From positions 61,155 through 125,154 of the forward strand of contig WGER01000082.1 of NCBI GenBank assembly GCA_015492645.1: a stretch of 64,000 nt of DNA, given 5' to 3'. Positions within the stretch are counted from its first letter, which is position 1, and each line of letters begins with the position of its first letter. The position numbers and the translations under genes were made by a program. The stretch comes from Nitrospirota bacterium (GTDB lineage: Bacteria; Nitrospirota; Thermodesulfovibrionia; Thermodesulfovibrionales; JdFR-85). Positions 26,531-35,836 of this stretch are shown piece after piece. The notes beneath the pieces were generated by a model. It searched no databases, had not been told where the DNA came from, and worked only from the letters and a program-made list of their open reading frames with translations.

Positions 26531-27262
26531 TCAGTATATCTCTCCATTGAGGAACCTCCTTCCAGCCTCAGAGACGGGTCTGGTGAGGAACACCTCTGTG
26601 GGCTGATGTTCAAGTATCCTGCCCCTGTAGAGGAAGTAGACCTCTTCGGAAAGTCTCTTTGCCTGAAAGAGGTTATGCGTTACGATCACAACAATACCCT
26701 CTCTTTTGCTTATATATCCCCTTATCGTCTCCTCAATGATCTCTGTGTTTTCAGGGTCAAGACTGACAGTGGGTTCGTCGAGGAAGAGGACCTCCGGTCC
26801 TGCAACCAGTGCCCTTGCAAGTGCAAGCCTCTGTGCCTCACCGGCAGACAGCCTCCTTGCCTGCAGGTGCATCCTGTCGGCCAGACCTACCAGATGGAGG
26901 ACCTCTTCCACCCTCTGTCGGGCGCCTGGGCCTCTAAATCCCCTCAACCTCAAGGGATAGGCCACATTCTCATAGACCGTCTCATTGAAGATGGCAGACC
27001 TTGTGGGGACAAGGATGACCCTCCTTTTGATGTCCATGTTGTGATAGGGATTCCTCAGGTCCTTTCCTCCAACTGTATAAATAATCTCACCACTGTCAGG
27101 TCTCTCATTCAAGGAGAGAATCCTCAGGAGTGTCGATTTTCCACTACCATTCGGCCCCACCAACGCGTAAATCCTGCCTCTCTGGAGATTGAGGCTTACA
27201 CGGAGTGAGAAGGCCCTGTTGTAACTCTTGCATACATCTACCGCCTCAATCTGCTGTATCAT
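26531..27262 (-). CDS. tupC: Tungstate ABC transporter ATPase
   Basis: 243 aa ATPase of the tungstate importer. Walker A GPNGSGKST, signature LSAGEAQRLALARAL, Walker B VLFLDEPT and the switch His (IVIVTHNLF) are all intact. Its start overlaps tupB by 4 bases. The specificity call comes from TupA two genes upstream; by itself the ATPase would only be called an oxyanion importer subunit. Confidence 0.9.
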   Translation of the reverse strand: MIQQIEAVDVCKSYNRAFSLRVSLNLQRGRIYALVGPNGSGKSTLLRILSLNERPDSGEIIYTVGGKDLRNPYHNMDIKRRVILVPTRSAIFNETVYENVAYPLRLRGFRGPGARQRVEEVLHLVGLADRMHLQARRLSAGEAQRLALARALVAGPEVLFLDEPTVSLDPENTEIIEETIRGYISKREGIVVIVTHNLFQAKRLSEEVYFLYRGRILEHQPTEVFLTRPVSEAGRRFLNGEIY

Positions 27263-27960
27263 CGGATCTCTGCCTTCTGTTGCAGGAGATACATACAGAT
27301 GTTGACCATCAATGCAAGTGCGAGCAGTATAATGCCCAGGGCTATGGCAAGTATAAAGTCTCCCCTGTCAGCCTCAAGGGCTATTGCCGTGGTCATCACC
27401 CTCGTATATCCCGCAATATTGCCTCCCACTATGAGTACAGCACCCACCTCTGCCACTATCCTGCCCAGGCCTGCGACTACCGCACCCACAATCGCATATC
27501 TCGCCTCTTTCAGTTGCCTCATGGTTGCCTGAAACTCCGTTGCCCCAAGGCAGTAAGCAGTAAACCTTATATTTGGGTCTGAGGATGCCAATGTGGAGTG
27601 GACAATACCTGCCACTATGGGGGTAGCCAGTATGTACTGGGCGAGTACCATGGCTGTGGGGGTATAGAGTATATTGAGCCATCCCAGGGGACCTGACCTC
27701 GACAGGATGAGATAGAGCCCGAGCCCCACCACCACCGGCGGCAGCCCCATCGAGGTGTTTACCAGAACAACGAGCACTCTTTTCAGGGGGCCTGAGTGCA
27801 TCCGGTAGAGGATGATACCAAGGGTGATACCCGTAATACTTGCAAGCAGAATTGCCGTGCCTGAGACCCTCAGTGAGAGGACCACTATCCTGACCAGTTC
27901 AGGGTCCATAGAAAGGGTCAACTCAACAGCCCTTCTGAGTGAGTCAACAAGGAATCCCAT
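27259..27960 (-). CDS. tupB: Tungstate ABC transporter permease
   Basis: 233 aa with about five membrane helices. The permease EAA-like loop is in YCLGATEFQATMRQLKEARYAIVGAVVAGLGRIVAEVGAVLIVGGNI, the segment that docks with the ATPase. Similar to TupB/WtpB rather than the larger phosphate permeases. Follows tupA by 55 bases. Confidence 0.9.
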   Translation of the reverse strand: MGFLVDSLRRAVELTLSMDPELVRIVVLSLRVSGTAILLASITGITLGIILYRMHSGPLKRVLVVLVNTSMGLPPVVVGLGLYLILSRSGPLGWLNILYTPTAMVLAQYILATPIVAGIVHSTLASSDPNIRFTAYCLGATEFQATMRQLKEARYAIVGAVVAGLGRIVAEVGAVLIVGGNIAGYTRVMTTAIALEADRGDFILAIALGIILLALALMVNICMYLLQQKAEIR

Positions 27961-28015
27961 CGTGTCTCTCCCGGGTCCGTGAAGATCCCTATTGGATACT
28001 AAAGAAACGATACAG

Positions 28016-28879
28016 TCAATTCTTTATCTGAGGCATGCCACCCTGAGTTGGTTCTGTATTAGCGGGGAAGAACAACTGGTTACCCTTGGAGTCTCTGTAG
28101 GATCCGATCGCCTTCTGGGCCTCCTCCGAGACGAGCCATTCAATAAACCTCATCGCCTCTCTGTACCTCACATGTGGATGCCTGTCCGGATTTACAGCCA
28201 TAACACCATATTCATTTAATAGCACCCTGTCGCCTTCAAGCAATACTGATAGATTCAGATCCTCGTGGTCCATCAGGGCAAGGTATGTCCCCTTATCCGT
28301 AAGTGTGTATCCACCCAACTGGGAGGCGATCCTCAGGGTCTTTGCCATGCCCTGACCGACCTCCATATACCATTTATGTCCTTTTGGGGATAGACCCGCC
28401 ATTTGCCAGATCTTCAGTTCCCTCTTGTGGGTGCCGGAATTGTCACCCCTTGAAATGAACCTCGCCCCTTTCTCAAATATCCTTCTGAATGCCTCTACTA
28501 CGGATGCAACACCCCTCACCCCTGCAGGGTCCTCTGGAGGACCCACCAGGACAAACCAGTTGTACATCACGGTCTGCCTGTTCACGAACCACCCCTCTCT
28601 TAGCATCCTCAACTCGTCTTCCTTAGAATGAACCAACACCACATCAACATCGCCCCTCTTACCAATCTGGAGTGCCGCCCCGGTGCCAACTGCTATTACG
28701 TCCACTCTTATCCCGGTCTTCTTCTGGAACAGGGGCAGGAGGTAGTCAAAGAGGCCCGAATTCTGTGTGCTCGTGGTGGAGGCACACCTTATCCTTTCAG
28801 CCCCCATTGAGGCCCCATGGAAGACACTGATGAGAACGAGAGACAGAAGTAAGACAGCCAGTCTTCTCCGTATGCCCAT
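28016..28879 (-). CDS. tupA: Tungstate-binding periplasmic protein
   Basis: 287 aa. Signal peptide RLAVLLLSLVLISVFHGASMGA, then IRCASTTSTQNSGLFDYLLPLF, the TTS motif that binds the oxyanion in TupA, VGTGAALQIGKRGDVDVVLVHSK and SRGDNSGTHKRE, the other anion-binding loops. This set points to tungstate. First gene of tupABC; here a -10 (TATAAT, about 31 bases upstream) gives a short leader with a real SD (GAGAGGAGAT). Tungsten would supply formate dehydrogenase or aldehyde oxidoreductases encoded elsewhere. Confidence 0.92.
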   Translation of the reverse strand: MGIRRRLAVLLLSLVLISVFHGASMGAERIRCASTTSTQNSGLFDYLLPLFQKKTGIRVDVIAVGTGAALQIGKRGDVDVVLVHSKEDELRMLREGWFVNRQTVMYNWFVLVGPPEDPAGVRGVASVVEAFRRIFEKGARFISRGDNSGTHKRELKIWQMAGLSPKGHKWYMEVGQGMAKTLRIASQLGGYTLTDKGTYLALMDHEDLNLSVLLEGDRVLLNEYGVMAVNPDRHPHVRYREAMRFIEWLVSEEAQKAIGSYRDSKGNQLFFPANTEPTQGGMPQIKN

Positions 28880-29024
28880 ATCTCCTCTCAGGGGACAGGA
28901 GTTACGAGATAATTATACCAGTTTCCCCCGAATTGATGTCTTCCCAATTGTCAATCTACTTGGGTGAGTTTGTGGCATGGGCACTGTCAAATGTTAATTT
29001 AAGGCCGTCCAGCCTCTGATCGGT

Positions 29025-29030
29025 TATAAT
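29025..29030 (+). promoter_or_regulatory. -10 box of the DUF72 gene (leaderless type)
   Basis: TATAAT then TAGTT and ATG 29036. The 156-base gap to tupA otherwise shows nothing clear. Confidence 0.5.
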
Positions 29031-29035
29031 TAGTT

Positions 29036-29746
29036 ATGAAGGAGATAAAGGTGGGATGTTGTGGCTTCCCTGTATCAAGAAAGAAGTACTATGATGAGTT
29101 CAAAACAGTGGAGGTCCAGCAGACCTTTTATGATCCCCCATCAGTTGAGACCTTAAAGAGGTGGCGACAGGAAGCACCTCCTGATTTTGAGTTTACGGTA
29201 AAGGCCTGGCAGGTGATAACCCACCCCCCTGGGAGTCCCACATACAGGAGACTTAAAAGGCCCTTCGGTAATCCAGAAAACTATGGTTCTTTCAGAAACA
29301 CAGAGGAGGTGCTCACGGCATGGGAGGTGACACTTCAGGCTGTCAGGCAACTGCGGGCCAAGGTGGTGCTGTTTCAGACACCAAGGAGTTTCAGGGATAC
29401 AGAGGAGAACATCCGCAATGTGATGGAGTTCTTTAAAGAGGTCTCCAGCCATGGAGTACTCGTTGCCTTTGAACCCAGGGGATGGCAGAGGGATTCCGTT
29501 CTGAAGGTATCAAAAGGACTGCCCGTCATCCATGTGGTAGACCCCTTTCAGGATAGCCCTGTCACTGAAGGCACCTTCTACTTCCGGCTTCACGGTATCG
29601 GGGGTTACAGATACAGGTACACAGGAGACGACCTGCTAAGACTGGCAGAGATTGTTGCTGGATACGAGGGGGGGTATGTATTCTTTAATAACATATCCAT
29701 GTTTGAAGACGCAAAGAGATTCAGGCAGACCCTTCCGCGTGGGTGA
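29036..29746 (+). CDS. DUF72 family protein
   Basis: 236 aa. Begins KVGCCGFPVSRKKYYDEF, with FYDPPSVETLKRW, DFEFTVKAWQVITHP, VVLFQTPRSF, VAFEPRGWQ and YFRLHG, all typical of DUF72 (a TIM-barrel-like family, YecE in enterics). The biochemical role is unknown. It stands alone. Confidence 0.88.
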   Translation: MKEIKVGCCGFPVSRKKYYDEFKTVEVQQTFYDPPSVETLKRWRQEAPPDFEFTVKAWQVITHPPGSPTYRRLKRPFGNPENYGSFRNTEEVLTAWEVTLQAVRQLRAKVVLFQTPRSFRDTEENIRNVMEFFKEVSSHGVLVAFEPRGWQRDSVLKVSKGLPVIHVVDPFQDSPVTEGTFYFRLHGIGGYRYRYTGDDLLRLAEIVAGYEGGYVFFNNISMFEDAKRFRQTLPRG

Positions 29747-29968
29747 GTGAACCTCCCCATAACGGAGACTTTGGACTCAATATACCTCGCTTCGTTTTTT
29801 TGAACTCACTCAAGGTTAAACAACAAAAAATGCCCTCTCGGATACTCTGCACGCCAGGTTGTGTGTCCAAGATTTCCGTAAAATTTGTTCAAGATCATTG
29901 TCCTTTACTCCATCCAGATCACAACGGGTCTCGGGATAGGACGGGGTTAATTAACTCTCATCAGGTTT
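29747..29968. other. Gap between DUF72 and ftsK without a recognised feature
   Basis: 222 bases between convergent genes. No hairpin terminator stands out and it does not align by eye with the dispersed repeats. Confidence 0.5.
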
Positions 29969-31990
29969 TCAGGACCGGCCCAGAAAGTCTCTCGGTTTGC
30001 CTGCCCCCTTGGGTGGACCAACCAGGCCGTCTTCCTCGAGCATCTGCATTATCCTCGCTGCCCTGTTGTAACCTATTTTGAACCTCCTCTGGATCGCCGA
30101 GATGGAGACCTCTCCTACACTCTCTGCATAACGGATCACCTCTTGGTAGAGTTCATCTCTGTCCTCCTGTATCTCCTCTTCAGGGGATTCCATAGCAATC
30201 GCCTCAAATATCGAATAATCAGGGCCGCCCTGGGACTTTACGAATTCCACCACTGAGTGTATCTCCTCCTCTGAGACATAGGCCCCGTGTAGCCTCTGAA
30301 GCCTCGCACCAGGCGTCATTAGGAGCATGTCTCCCATCCCGATCAACTTCTCGGCCCCCTGGACATCTATAATAGTCCTTGAGTCGATCTTGGAGGAGAC
30401 CTGAAAGGCAACCCTGGTGGGGAAGTTTGCCTTTATGATCCCTGTTATGACATCTACAGAGGGCCTCTGGGTTGCTACAATGAGGTGGATCCCTGATGCC
30501 CGTGCCATCTGAGCCAGTCTCACGATGGAGTTTTCCACCTCCTTTGATGCGGTAAACATCAGGTCTGCCAGTTCATCTATCACGACCACAATGAAGGGTA
30601 ACCTCTCGGACTCGGGGACCAGCCTGTTGTAGTTTTCGATATTCCTTGCGCCCATCTCTGCGATCAATCTGTAGCGTCTCTCCATCTCTAAGACCATCCT
30701 CTTCAGGGCAGATGTTGCCTCCTTCGGGTTGGTAATCACAGGGGCTACTAAATGGGGGATACCGTCATACCTTGAGAGTTCCAGTAACTTGGGATCAATC
30801 ATCATCAACTTCACCTGCTCAGGGGTCGCCTTGTAGAGGATGCTTATTACAATTGAGTTGATAAGTACACTCTTGCCCGAGCCGGTTCTACCAGCCACCA
30901 GCAGATGGGGCATCCTCTCAAGGGTCGCCACCACAGGACTACCATAGATGTCCTTACCAAGGGCAAGGGTGAGAAGAGACCTGCTCTTACGAAATGTCTC
31001 TGAAGCGATTATCTCTTTCAGATACACCACTGCCCTCTGTCTGTTCGGGACCTCGATACCCAACTGGGTCTTCCCCGGTATGGTGGATATCCTGATGCTT
31101 AGACCACCGAGGGCCCTGCCCAGGTCATCCGTGAGGGATGTCACCTTGCTTATCTTGATTCCTGGTGCAGGCTCAAACTCGTAAAGGGTCACCACAGGAC
31201 CGGGATGCACCTGTGTTACCTTTCCAATAACATTGAAGTCGGCGAGTTTCTCTTCCAGGAGTCTCGCCCTTTCAAGCATCTCCTCCCTTGGTGGCCCGGG
31301 CAACTCCTGGTAGGTATGAAGGAGTTGAAGTGGTGGTAGGTTGTATGGCCCCACCTGCCTCGGTTCTTCGAGTTCAGCAAGGTCATCCTTTTTCCTCCTT
31401 ACATGTCTGATTGGAGGGCTGGAAGTGATCTCAGGCCCCTTGACTTGAGACCCTCTGCCCCTGAACCTCCCCTCTATTTGAGAGAGAACATCCCTGGCAG
31501 ACAGGGGGCTCAGAACCACAAGGGAAGAGAAGAGGAGGCTGAGTGTAAATATATACGAACCCGGCAGTGAGAGATACCTCAACATCAGGGTGGAGATCAC
31601 CTCTCCCAGCATCCCTCCTGGTTCAATAGAGGTCCATCTAAGGTGGGTGCTCCTGTAAAGGAGGCTTAAGAGAAGAGAAGCAGACAGAATAAAACCTGAT
31701 ATCCCGATCGCAAACCACTCCCTCTTTGGTCTACCAAGGAGTCTCTTTATACCATAGGCAGCAAGTAAAACTGGTATCAGATAAGAGGGGTAGCCGATGA
31801 CAGTCATGAGGGCATCTGATATATAGGAGCCCACTATCCCCCCATAGTTTCTTACCGGTCCGGGACTCTCTGTAAAGAATGAGGGATCCCATCTGTAGTA
31901 GGTAAAAAGGCAGAGCCCCAGGTATAAACTAAAGAGTGTAAAGAAGATCCCTGATATCTCTTCCTTAAGCCTCTTCAGCCTCGAAGCCAT
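29969..31990 (-). CDS. ftsK: DNA translocase FtsK/SpoIIIE
   Basis: 673 aa from ATG 31990 (MASRLKRLKEEISG). About four N-terminal membrane helices, a short linker, then the motor: Walker A GRTGSGKSVLINS, Walker B FIVVVIDELADLM, and the C-terminal gamma winged helix (SISAIQRRFKIGYNRAARIMQMLEEDGLV) that reads polar KOPS sites. It pumps DNA at the septum for chromosome separation. The track start 32137 adds 49 residues lying inside uppP and is rejected: extended -10 TGG-TATAAT (32011-32003) is 12 bases before ATG 31990. The linker is short, as in SpoIIIE. Confidence 0.95.
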   Translation of the reverse strand: MASRLKRLKEEISGIFFTLFSLYLGLCLFTYYRWDPSFFTESPGPVRNYGGIVGSYISDALMTVIGYPSYLIPVLLAAYGIKRLLGRPKREWFAIGISGFILSASLLLSLLYRSTHLRWTSIEPGGMLGEVISTLMLRYLSLPGSYIFTLSLLFSSLVVLSPLSARDVLSQIEGRFRGRGSQVKGPEITSSPPIRHVRRKKDDLAELEEPRQVGPYNLPPLQLLHTYQELPGPPREEMLERARLLEEKLADFNVIGKVTQVHPGPVVTLYEFEPAPGIKISKVTSLTDDLGRALGGLSIRISTIPGKTQLGIEVPNRQRAVVYLKEIIASETFRKSRSLLTLALGKDIYGSPVVATLERMPHLLVAGRTGSGKSVLINSIVISILYKATPEQVKLMMIDPKLLELSRYDGIPHLVAPVITNPKEATSALKRMVLEMERRYRLIAEMGARNIENYNRLVPESERLPFIVVVIDELADLMFTASKEVENSIVRLAQMARASGIHLIVATQRPSVDVITGIIKANFPTRVAFQVSSKIDSRTIIDVQGAEKLIGMGDMLLMTPGARLQRLHGAYVSEEEIHSVVEFVKSQGGPDYSIFEAIAMESPEEEIQEDRDELYQEVIRYAESVGEVSISAIQRRFKIGYNRAARIMQMLEEDGLVGPPKGAGKPRDFLGRS

Positions 31991-32748
31991 AGTACCGTTA
32001 ATATTATACCAGCAAGGACAAACCTGTAGTAAGCAAATGTTTTCATAGAGAATCCCCTGAAGAACCAGAGGAGGAACCTGAGGCAGATTAACCCCACCAC
32101 AAATGATGACAATGCCCCTAACAGAAAGAGTTCCCAATCCACTGTCGTCCCCTCACTGTATCCCTCAACTGTGTCCAGGACCACCGCCCCTCCTACTGCA
32201 GGCAGGGAGAGGAGAAATGAGAATCTGGCCGAAGAGACCCTGTCAATACCGAGCAGTAAGCCTGTGGAGATGGTTATCCCTGATCTCGATACACCGGGCA
32301 GGAGGGCGATCGCCTGAGAGACCCCTATCACCATTGCGTCCTTCAGGCCAATTCCCGACATGCCTCTTCTTGTCTCTGCCTTTTCTGCAAAGAGCATGTA
32401 GAAACCAAAGACCACGAGGTTCAAGGCCACAAGGAAGGGTGTCCGTAGTGGACCCTCCACAAGGTCTTTGAAGAGCAGACCGACAACTGCTGCAGGGAGC
32501 GTACCCAGCAGGAGAAGCAAGATCAGCCTTCTGTCCCCCCTCAGGCTTTCTATGAGGTCTCTGAAAAAGTATAACAGGAGGGCGAGAAGGGTACCCCCGT
32601 GAAGGGCTATATCAAAGGAGAGGGTGTTAACCGGTCCTTCCCATCCGAGCAGTGAAGGAACAACTATGAGATGGGCAGTGCTGCTGATGGGCAGGAATTC
32701 GGTGATTCCCTGTATCACACCGAGCAGGAGGGCCTGAATTTCCATCAC
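31975..32748 (-). CDS. uppP: Undecaprenyl-diphosphatase
   Basis: 257 aa integral membrane protein. GVIQGITEFLPISSTAHL and PGVSRSGITISTGL are the two catalytic UppP/BacA motifs, with Glu, Ser and Arg residues in place. It recycles undecaprenyl diphosphate to the carrier lipid used for peptidoglycan and polysaccharide export. Its 3' end carries the ftsK promoter and overlaps ftsK by 16 bases. Directly follows the AAA gene (stop at 32749). Confidence 0.96.
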   Translation of the reverse strand: MMEIQALLLGVIQGITEFLPISSTAHLIVVPSLLGWEGPVNTLSFDIALHGGTLLALLLYFFRDLIESLRGDRRLILLLLLGTLPAAVVGLLFKDLVEGPLRTPFLVALNLVVFGFYMLFAEKAETRRGMSGIGLKDAMVIGVSQAIALLPGVSRSGITISTGLLLGIDRVSSARFSFLLSLPAVGGAVVLDTVEGYSEGTTVDWELFLLGALSSFVVGLICLRFLLWFFRGFSMKTFAYYRFVLAGIILTVLWLRG

Positions 32749-33600
32749 TCAATTCTCTCCCTCTATGGTATCAACAAACTGCCGGGCAGTCCTGCCTGAG
32801 AAATTGCCATGTCCCATCGCCCATTCAAGGGCCCTCTGCCTCAGGAGATCTTCTTCAATCCTGATCCCCCGCAACTGCACGTAGTTCTTAACGATCCCAA
32901 GATAGGTCTCCTGTGAAAAGATGCCAGTGAAGAGCCTGAGACCGAACCTGTCACTCAGAGAGACCTTCTCATCGCCTGACTCTTCTGGATGGAGGTCATC
33001 GTCTTGAGAGGGGAGATTGTCCCTGAAGGTCTCTCTGATGAGGTGACGCCTGTTGGAGGTTGCATAGATCAGTATATTTTTTGGCCTTGCCCTCAATCCT
33101 CCCTCAAGGGCCACCTTGAGTTGTAGAAATCCCCTGTCAGGCCTGTCAAAGGAGAGGTCATCGCAGAAGAGGATACAGGGGTGGTCCAGATTATACCTCA
33201 GGGTCTCAATAAGTTCGTCGAGGTGACAGAGTATCTCCGGTGAGACCTCCACTATCCGGAGCCCCTGGTCTCTATATTCATTAAAAAGGGCCTTAACCAG
33301 AGAGGACTTCCCGGTCCCCCTGGGGCCATATATGAGGGTATCCTGGGCGGGGAGACCCTTCAGAAACCGTTCTATGTTTTTCCTCGCCTCCTGTATGACA
33401 TGGTCTATCCCCTTGAGTTCCTTCAGGGTTACCGGGTCGACCTCTCCAACCCCTTTAATCAGCACCTTCCCTCCCTTCATTTCTGCCCTGAATGCCTGAT
33501 ACTCATGAAACACCTGCGGGTCCTGAGCAGGGGCCAGGTACTCCAAGAGCCGATTCAGGTTGATATTCAGTCTTCTCAGTTCTTCAAGTATATGGTTCAT
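32749..33600 (-). CDS. DUF815 AAA ATPase
   Basis: 283 aa. Walker A YGPRGTGKSSLVKAL (about 90-104), Walker B ILFCDDLSF, then ATSNRRHLI (sensor I) and FGLRLFTGIF, a typical DUF815 layout. Function unknown; related to AAA+ loaders. Overlaps the phosphatase upstream by 4 bases (ATGA) and abuts uppP. Confidence 0.88.
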   Translation of the reverse strand: MNHILEELRRLNINLNRLLEYLAPAQDPQVFHEYQAFRAEMKGGKVLIKGVGEVDPVTLKELKGIDHVIQEARKNIERFLKGLPAQDTLIYGPRGTGKSSLVKALFNEYRDQGLRIVEVSPEILCHLDELIETLRYNLDHPCILFCDDLSFDRPDRGFLQLKVALEGGLRARPKNILIYATSNRRHLIRETFRDNLPSQDDDLHPEESGDEKVSLSDRFGLRLFTGIFSQETYLGIVKNYVQLRGIRIEEDLLRQRALEWAMGHGNFSGRTARQFVDTIEGEN

Positions 33601-34394
33601 TCGTTGAGGGCTTCAAGGGCCTTCTCGTGTATCTGCCTGTTTGCCGACACAAGCAGAGGAGATGTCCTCTTCATGGAGAGTTCCATTTGAGAGAGGTCTT
33701 CTCCCTTCAAATCTGTAACGATACCTCCGGCCTCCTTGACAAGGAGCACTCCTGCTGCAAAGTCAAAACTCCGTGTGGGAGCAGGATTCACATAGACACT
33801 GGCACCTCCAGAGGCGAGGAAGGCAAGGTCAAGGGCTGTTGCCCCAAGACATCTCGTCCTGTTCGCAAGCCCCAGAAGTGGCATTATAACAGGTATATCC
33901 CTGCCCGGTCTCTGGGTCTCGTATAGGACGACCCTTATCTCCTCTACGGTATCTGTCTCGAGCCTCCTGCCGTTCAGATAGGCACCTCTACCCCTCTCTG
34001 CCCAGTACTCATCACCTGTGATGATGTTATATATATAGGCAAGCCTGAGGCCCTGAAGTGTGTCATCCTCACTCACCGCAACAGAGGTACAGTAAAGGGG
34101 GATACCAGATACAGCATTCTTGCTTCCGTCTATTGGATCGAGCAGTACCCTCTCACCACCACCCCTCAGTGGGACTATCCCCCTCTCCTCTGAGACCACC
34201 GTGAGTGGCACTGACGACTCCCTCAGGAATTCAAACACCACATCTTCTGCGACCTTATCAATCTGGAATGTCTTGTCGCCAGCCGCGCCCTTCTGGATCA
34301 CCTCCCCGGCCCTGTAGTCAAGCCTCAGGGGTAGAACCCTCTGGCGGAGTGGCTCCCCCAGTCTTCTCAGGTCTTCAATACCAAGCCGTCTCAT
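33597..34394 (-). CDS. Inositol monophosphatase-family phosphatase
   Basis: 265 aa. Metal-binding blocks VVSEERGI, LLDPIDGSKNAVSGIPLYC and the C-terminal SFDFAAGVLLVKEAGGIV match the IMPase/FBPase IV/CysQ superfamily. The form resembles the archaeal dual inositol-phosphatase/fructose-1,6-bisphosphatase group; gluconeogenic use is possible but not shown. Ten bases after the GlcF-like gene, with a possible own -10 (TAATAT) in the gap. Confidence 0.85.
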   Translation of the reverse strand: MRRLGIEDLRRLGEPLRQRVLPLRLDYRAGEVIQKGAAGDKTFQIDKVAEDVVFEFLRESSVPLTVVSEERGIVPLRGGGERVLLDPIDGSKNAVSGIPLYCTSVAVSEDDTLQGLRLAYIYNIITGDEYWAERGRGAYLNGRRLETDTVEEIRVVLYETQRPGRDIPVIMPLLGLANRTRCLGATALDLAFLASGGASVYVNPAPTRSFDFAAGVLLVKEAGGIVTDLKGEDLSQMELSMKRTSPLLVSANRQIHEKALEALNE

Positions 34395-34403
34395 CCTGAT
34401 ATA

Positions 34404-35591
34404 TTAACATACATTGCTATCCAGCATCTCCGCTACCACCTCAACAATATGTAGCACCCTTTCAGGACCTATCCCCCTGGCCAACTGCATCACACAACCC
34501 GGACATGAGGTGACAAGTAGAGATGCATTGGCCTTCTGAAACTCTCCGATTCTTCTGCTGAGTAGGGAGTCTGAAAGGGCTTTAAATCTCAAAGGGAAGG
34601 TCCCTGCAAGGCCACAGCAACCCTTCAGAGACCCCTTTATGGGTAGCCCCATTGTATTAAGGACTGCGAGAGGGGTCTCCTTTTGTCCAAGAGAATAAAG
34701 ACCGTGGCAGGGGTGGTGATAGATGAGACCTTCCAGTTCGGGTGTCTCTTCTTTCTGAGAGATGATCCGCAACAGGTCCTTTGAGTGGCCTGACAAAAAA
34801 TCTACCGAGTCTACAACCTTCAGTGATTCACCAAAAAGTTCTCTGTATCTATTCTGCATGGTATAAACACAGGTGGGACAGACAGAGACGATGATATCCA
34901 CATCCATGATCGCGAAGGTCTCAAGGTTTTTCCTTCCAGCGGTCTCTGCCTCTCTTATCATTCCGTTGGCCATCAGTGGTGCACCGCAGCAGGCCTCCTT
35001 GGGTGATATTACAACCTCATAACCCAACCTCTCACACACCTCTACAAAGGCTGAACCTATGTAGGGCTGAAGGTACCTGACAGAGCATCCCACAAACAGT
35101 GCAATCCTTCCCCTCTTTATTCCTCTTTCAGAATTAAAGACCCCATGAGGGTGGGGCAATTGAGGTTCAAAACCTTCATAGAGCAGACCCCTTTTGATAA
35201 GGGGTCTCTTCAGCAGGGGATAGAGTCTCCTGAAGAGGAGGTGGTAGGCTCTGGGGTTGGTAAAACCACCCTTTAAAAAGGCCCTAAGGAGACGGCCTGA
35301 CAGGCCTACAGACAGCCTTGACCTGATGAGAGAAAGGGCCATCGGTACATCCACTTCTGCAGGGCACCTCTTCTTGCAGGCCCCACAGAGGAGACAACTG
35401 TAGAGCCTCTGGTACACCTGTGCCGTATCGGTCAACTCCCCGTGTAATAATGCCCAGAGGAGGTGCATCCTCCCCCTGGGACCGAAGGATTCCTTCAGCA
35501 CAATCTCATAGGTGGGGCACTCCGCCTTGCAACTCCCGCAGAGTACACACTTTTCAGTCTCTCTGAGCATCCGGTTGTTGATATCTTCCAT
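34404..35591 (-). CDS. GlcF/GlpC-like iron-sulfur protein with two CCG domains
   Basis: 395 aa. Two [4Fe-4S] motifs, CVLCGSCKAECP (about 15-26) and CLLCGACKKRCP (about 67-78), followed by two Cys-rich CCG domains (KEACCGAPLM; LKGCCGLAGTFPLR then TSCPGC). This is the architecture of glycolate oxidase subunit GlcF and related HdrD-like electron-transfer subunits. No FAD subunit (GlcD/GlcE) is next to it, so the dehydrogenase partner is elsewhere. TAAAAT ends 6 bases before the ATG; no SD. Confidence 0.88.
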   Translation of the reverse strand: MEDINNRMLRETEKCVLCGSCKAECPTYEIVLKESFGPRGRMHLLWALLHGELTDTAQVYQRLYSCLLCGACKKRCPAEVDVPMALSLIRSRLSVGLSGRLLRAFLKGGFTNPRAYHLLFRRLYPLLKRPLIKRGLLYEGFEPQLPHPHGVFNSERGIKRGRIALFVGCSVRYLQPYIGSAFVEVCERLGYEVVISPKEACCGAPLMANGMIREAETAGRKNLETFAIMDVDIIVSVCPTCVYTMQNRYRELFGESLKVVDSVDFLSGHSKDLLRIISQKEETPELEGLIYHHPCHGLYSLGQKETPLAVLNTMGLPIKGSLKGCCGLAGTFPLRFKALSDSLLSRRIGEFQKANASLLVTSCPGCVMQLARGIGPERVLHIVEVVAEMLDSNVC

Positions 35592-35597
35592 AAGAGT

Positions 35598-35603
35598 ATT
35601 TTA
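35598..35603 (-). promoter_or_regulatory. -10 box of the GlcF-like gene (leaderless type)
   Basis: TAAAAT, then ACTCTT and ATG 35591; no SD. Confidence 0.45.
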
Positions 35604-35635
35604 GAACATATCTACTCTAAATGGGATTAATTCAC

Positions 35636-35803
35636 CCCAGATTGTCGATTGGTCTTTTCGGTTGGGACTCCCTCAAACCAGGATTTATGCGACGGATTTC
35701 TCAGAGGGGCAGTGCTGGTTCGGACAGAGAGGGCAAGAGACAATAGGCAAGCGGCAACAGGCAATAGGCAACACTGCCCACCTCCTTTAATCTTCCCGGG
35801 CAG
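35636..35803. repeat. Truncated dispersed repeat with nested GGGCAGTG inverted-repeat unit
   Basis: One outer end is at 35636 (CCCAGATTGTCGATTGGTC). Inside lies a nested unit bounded by GGGCAGTGCTGG (35708-35719) and CACTGCCC (35771-35778), containing repeated AATAGGCAA and the GGTTCGGACA module also found at 19361 and 43800. The second outer end is lost. Confidence 0.55.
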
Positions 35804-35831
35804 GAAGGGAGGACCCCCTCTGGTCCTCCCT
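35804..35831 (-). terminator. Hairpin after the octaheme cytochrome gene
   Basis: AAGGGAGGACC/GGTCCTCCCTT, 11 perfect pairs with a 6-base loop, six bases beyond the stop codon. No T run, so an atypical terminator or an mRNA 3' stabiliser. Confidence 0.55.
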
Positions 35832-35836
35832 TGGGC

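Noticed and set aside
26399-27208. 269-aa + strand ORF.
   Set aside because: Antisense to tupC, whose ABC motifs are intact.
35720-35779. AATAGGCAA-type short repeats as a CRISPR array.
   Set aside because: Units are short, degenerate and without regular spacers; no cas genes. They belong to the nested repeat.
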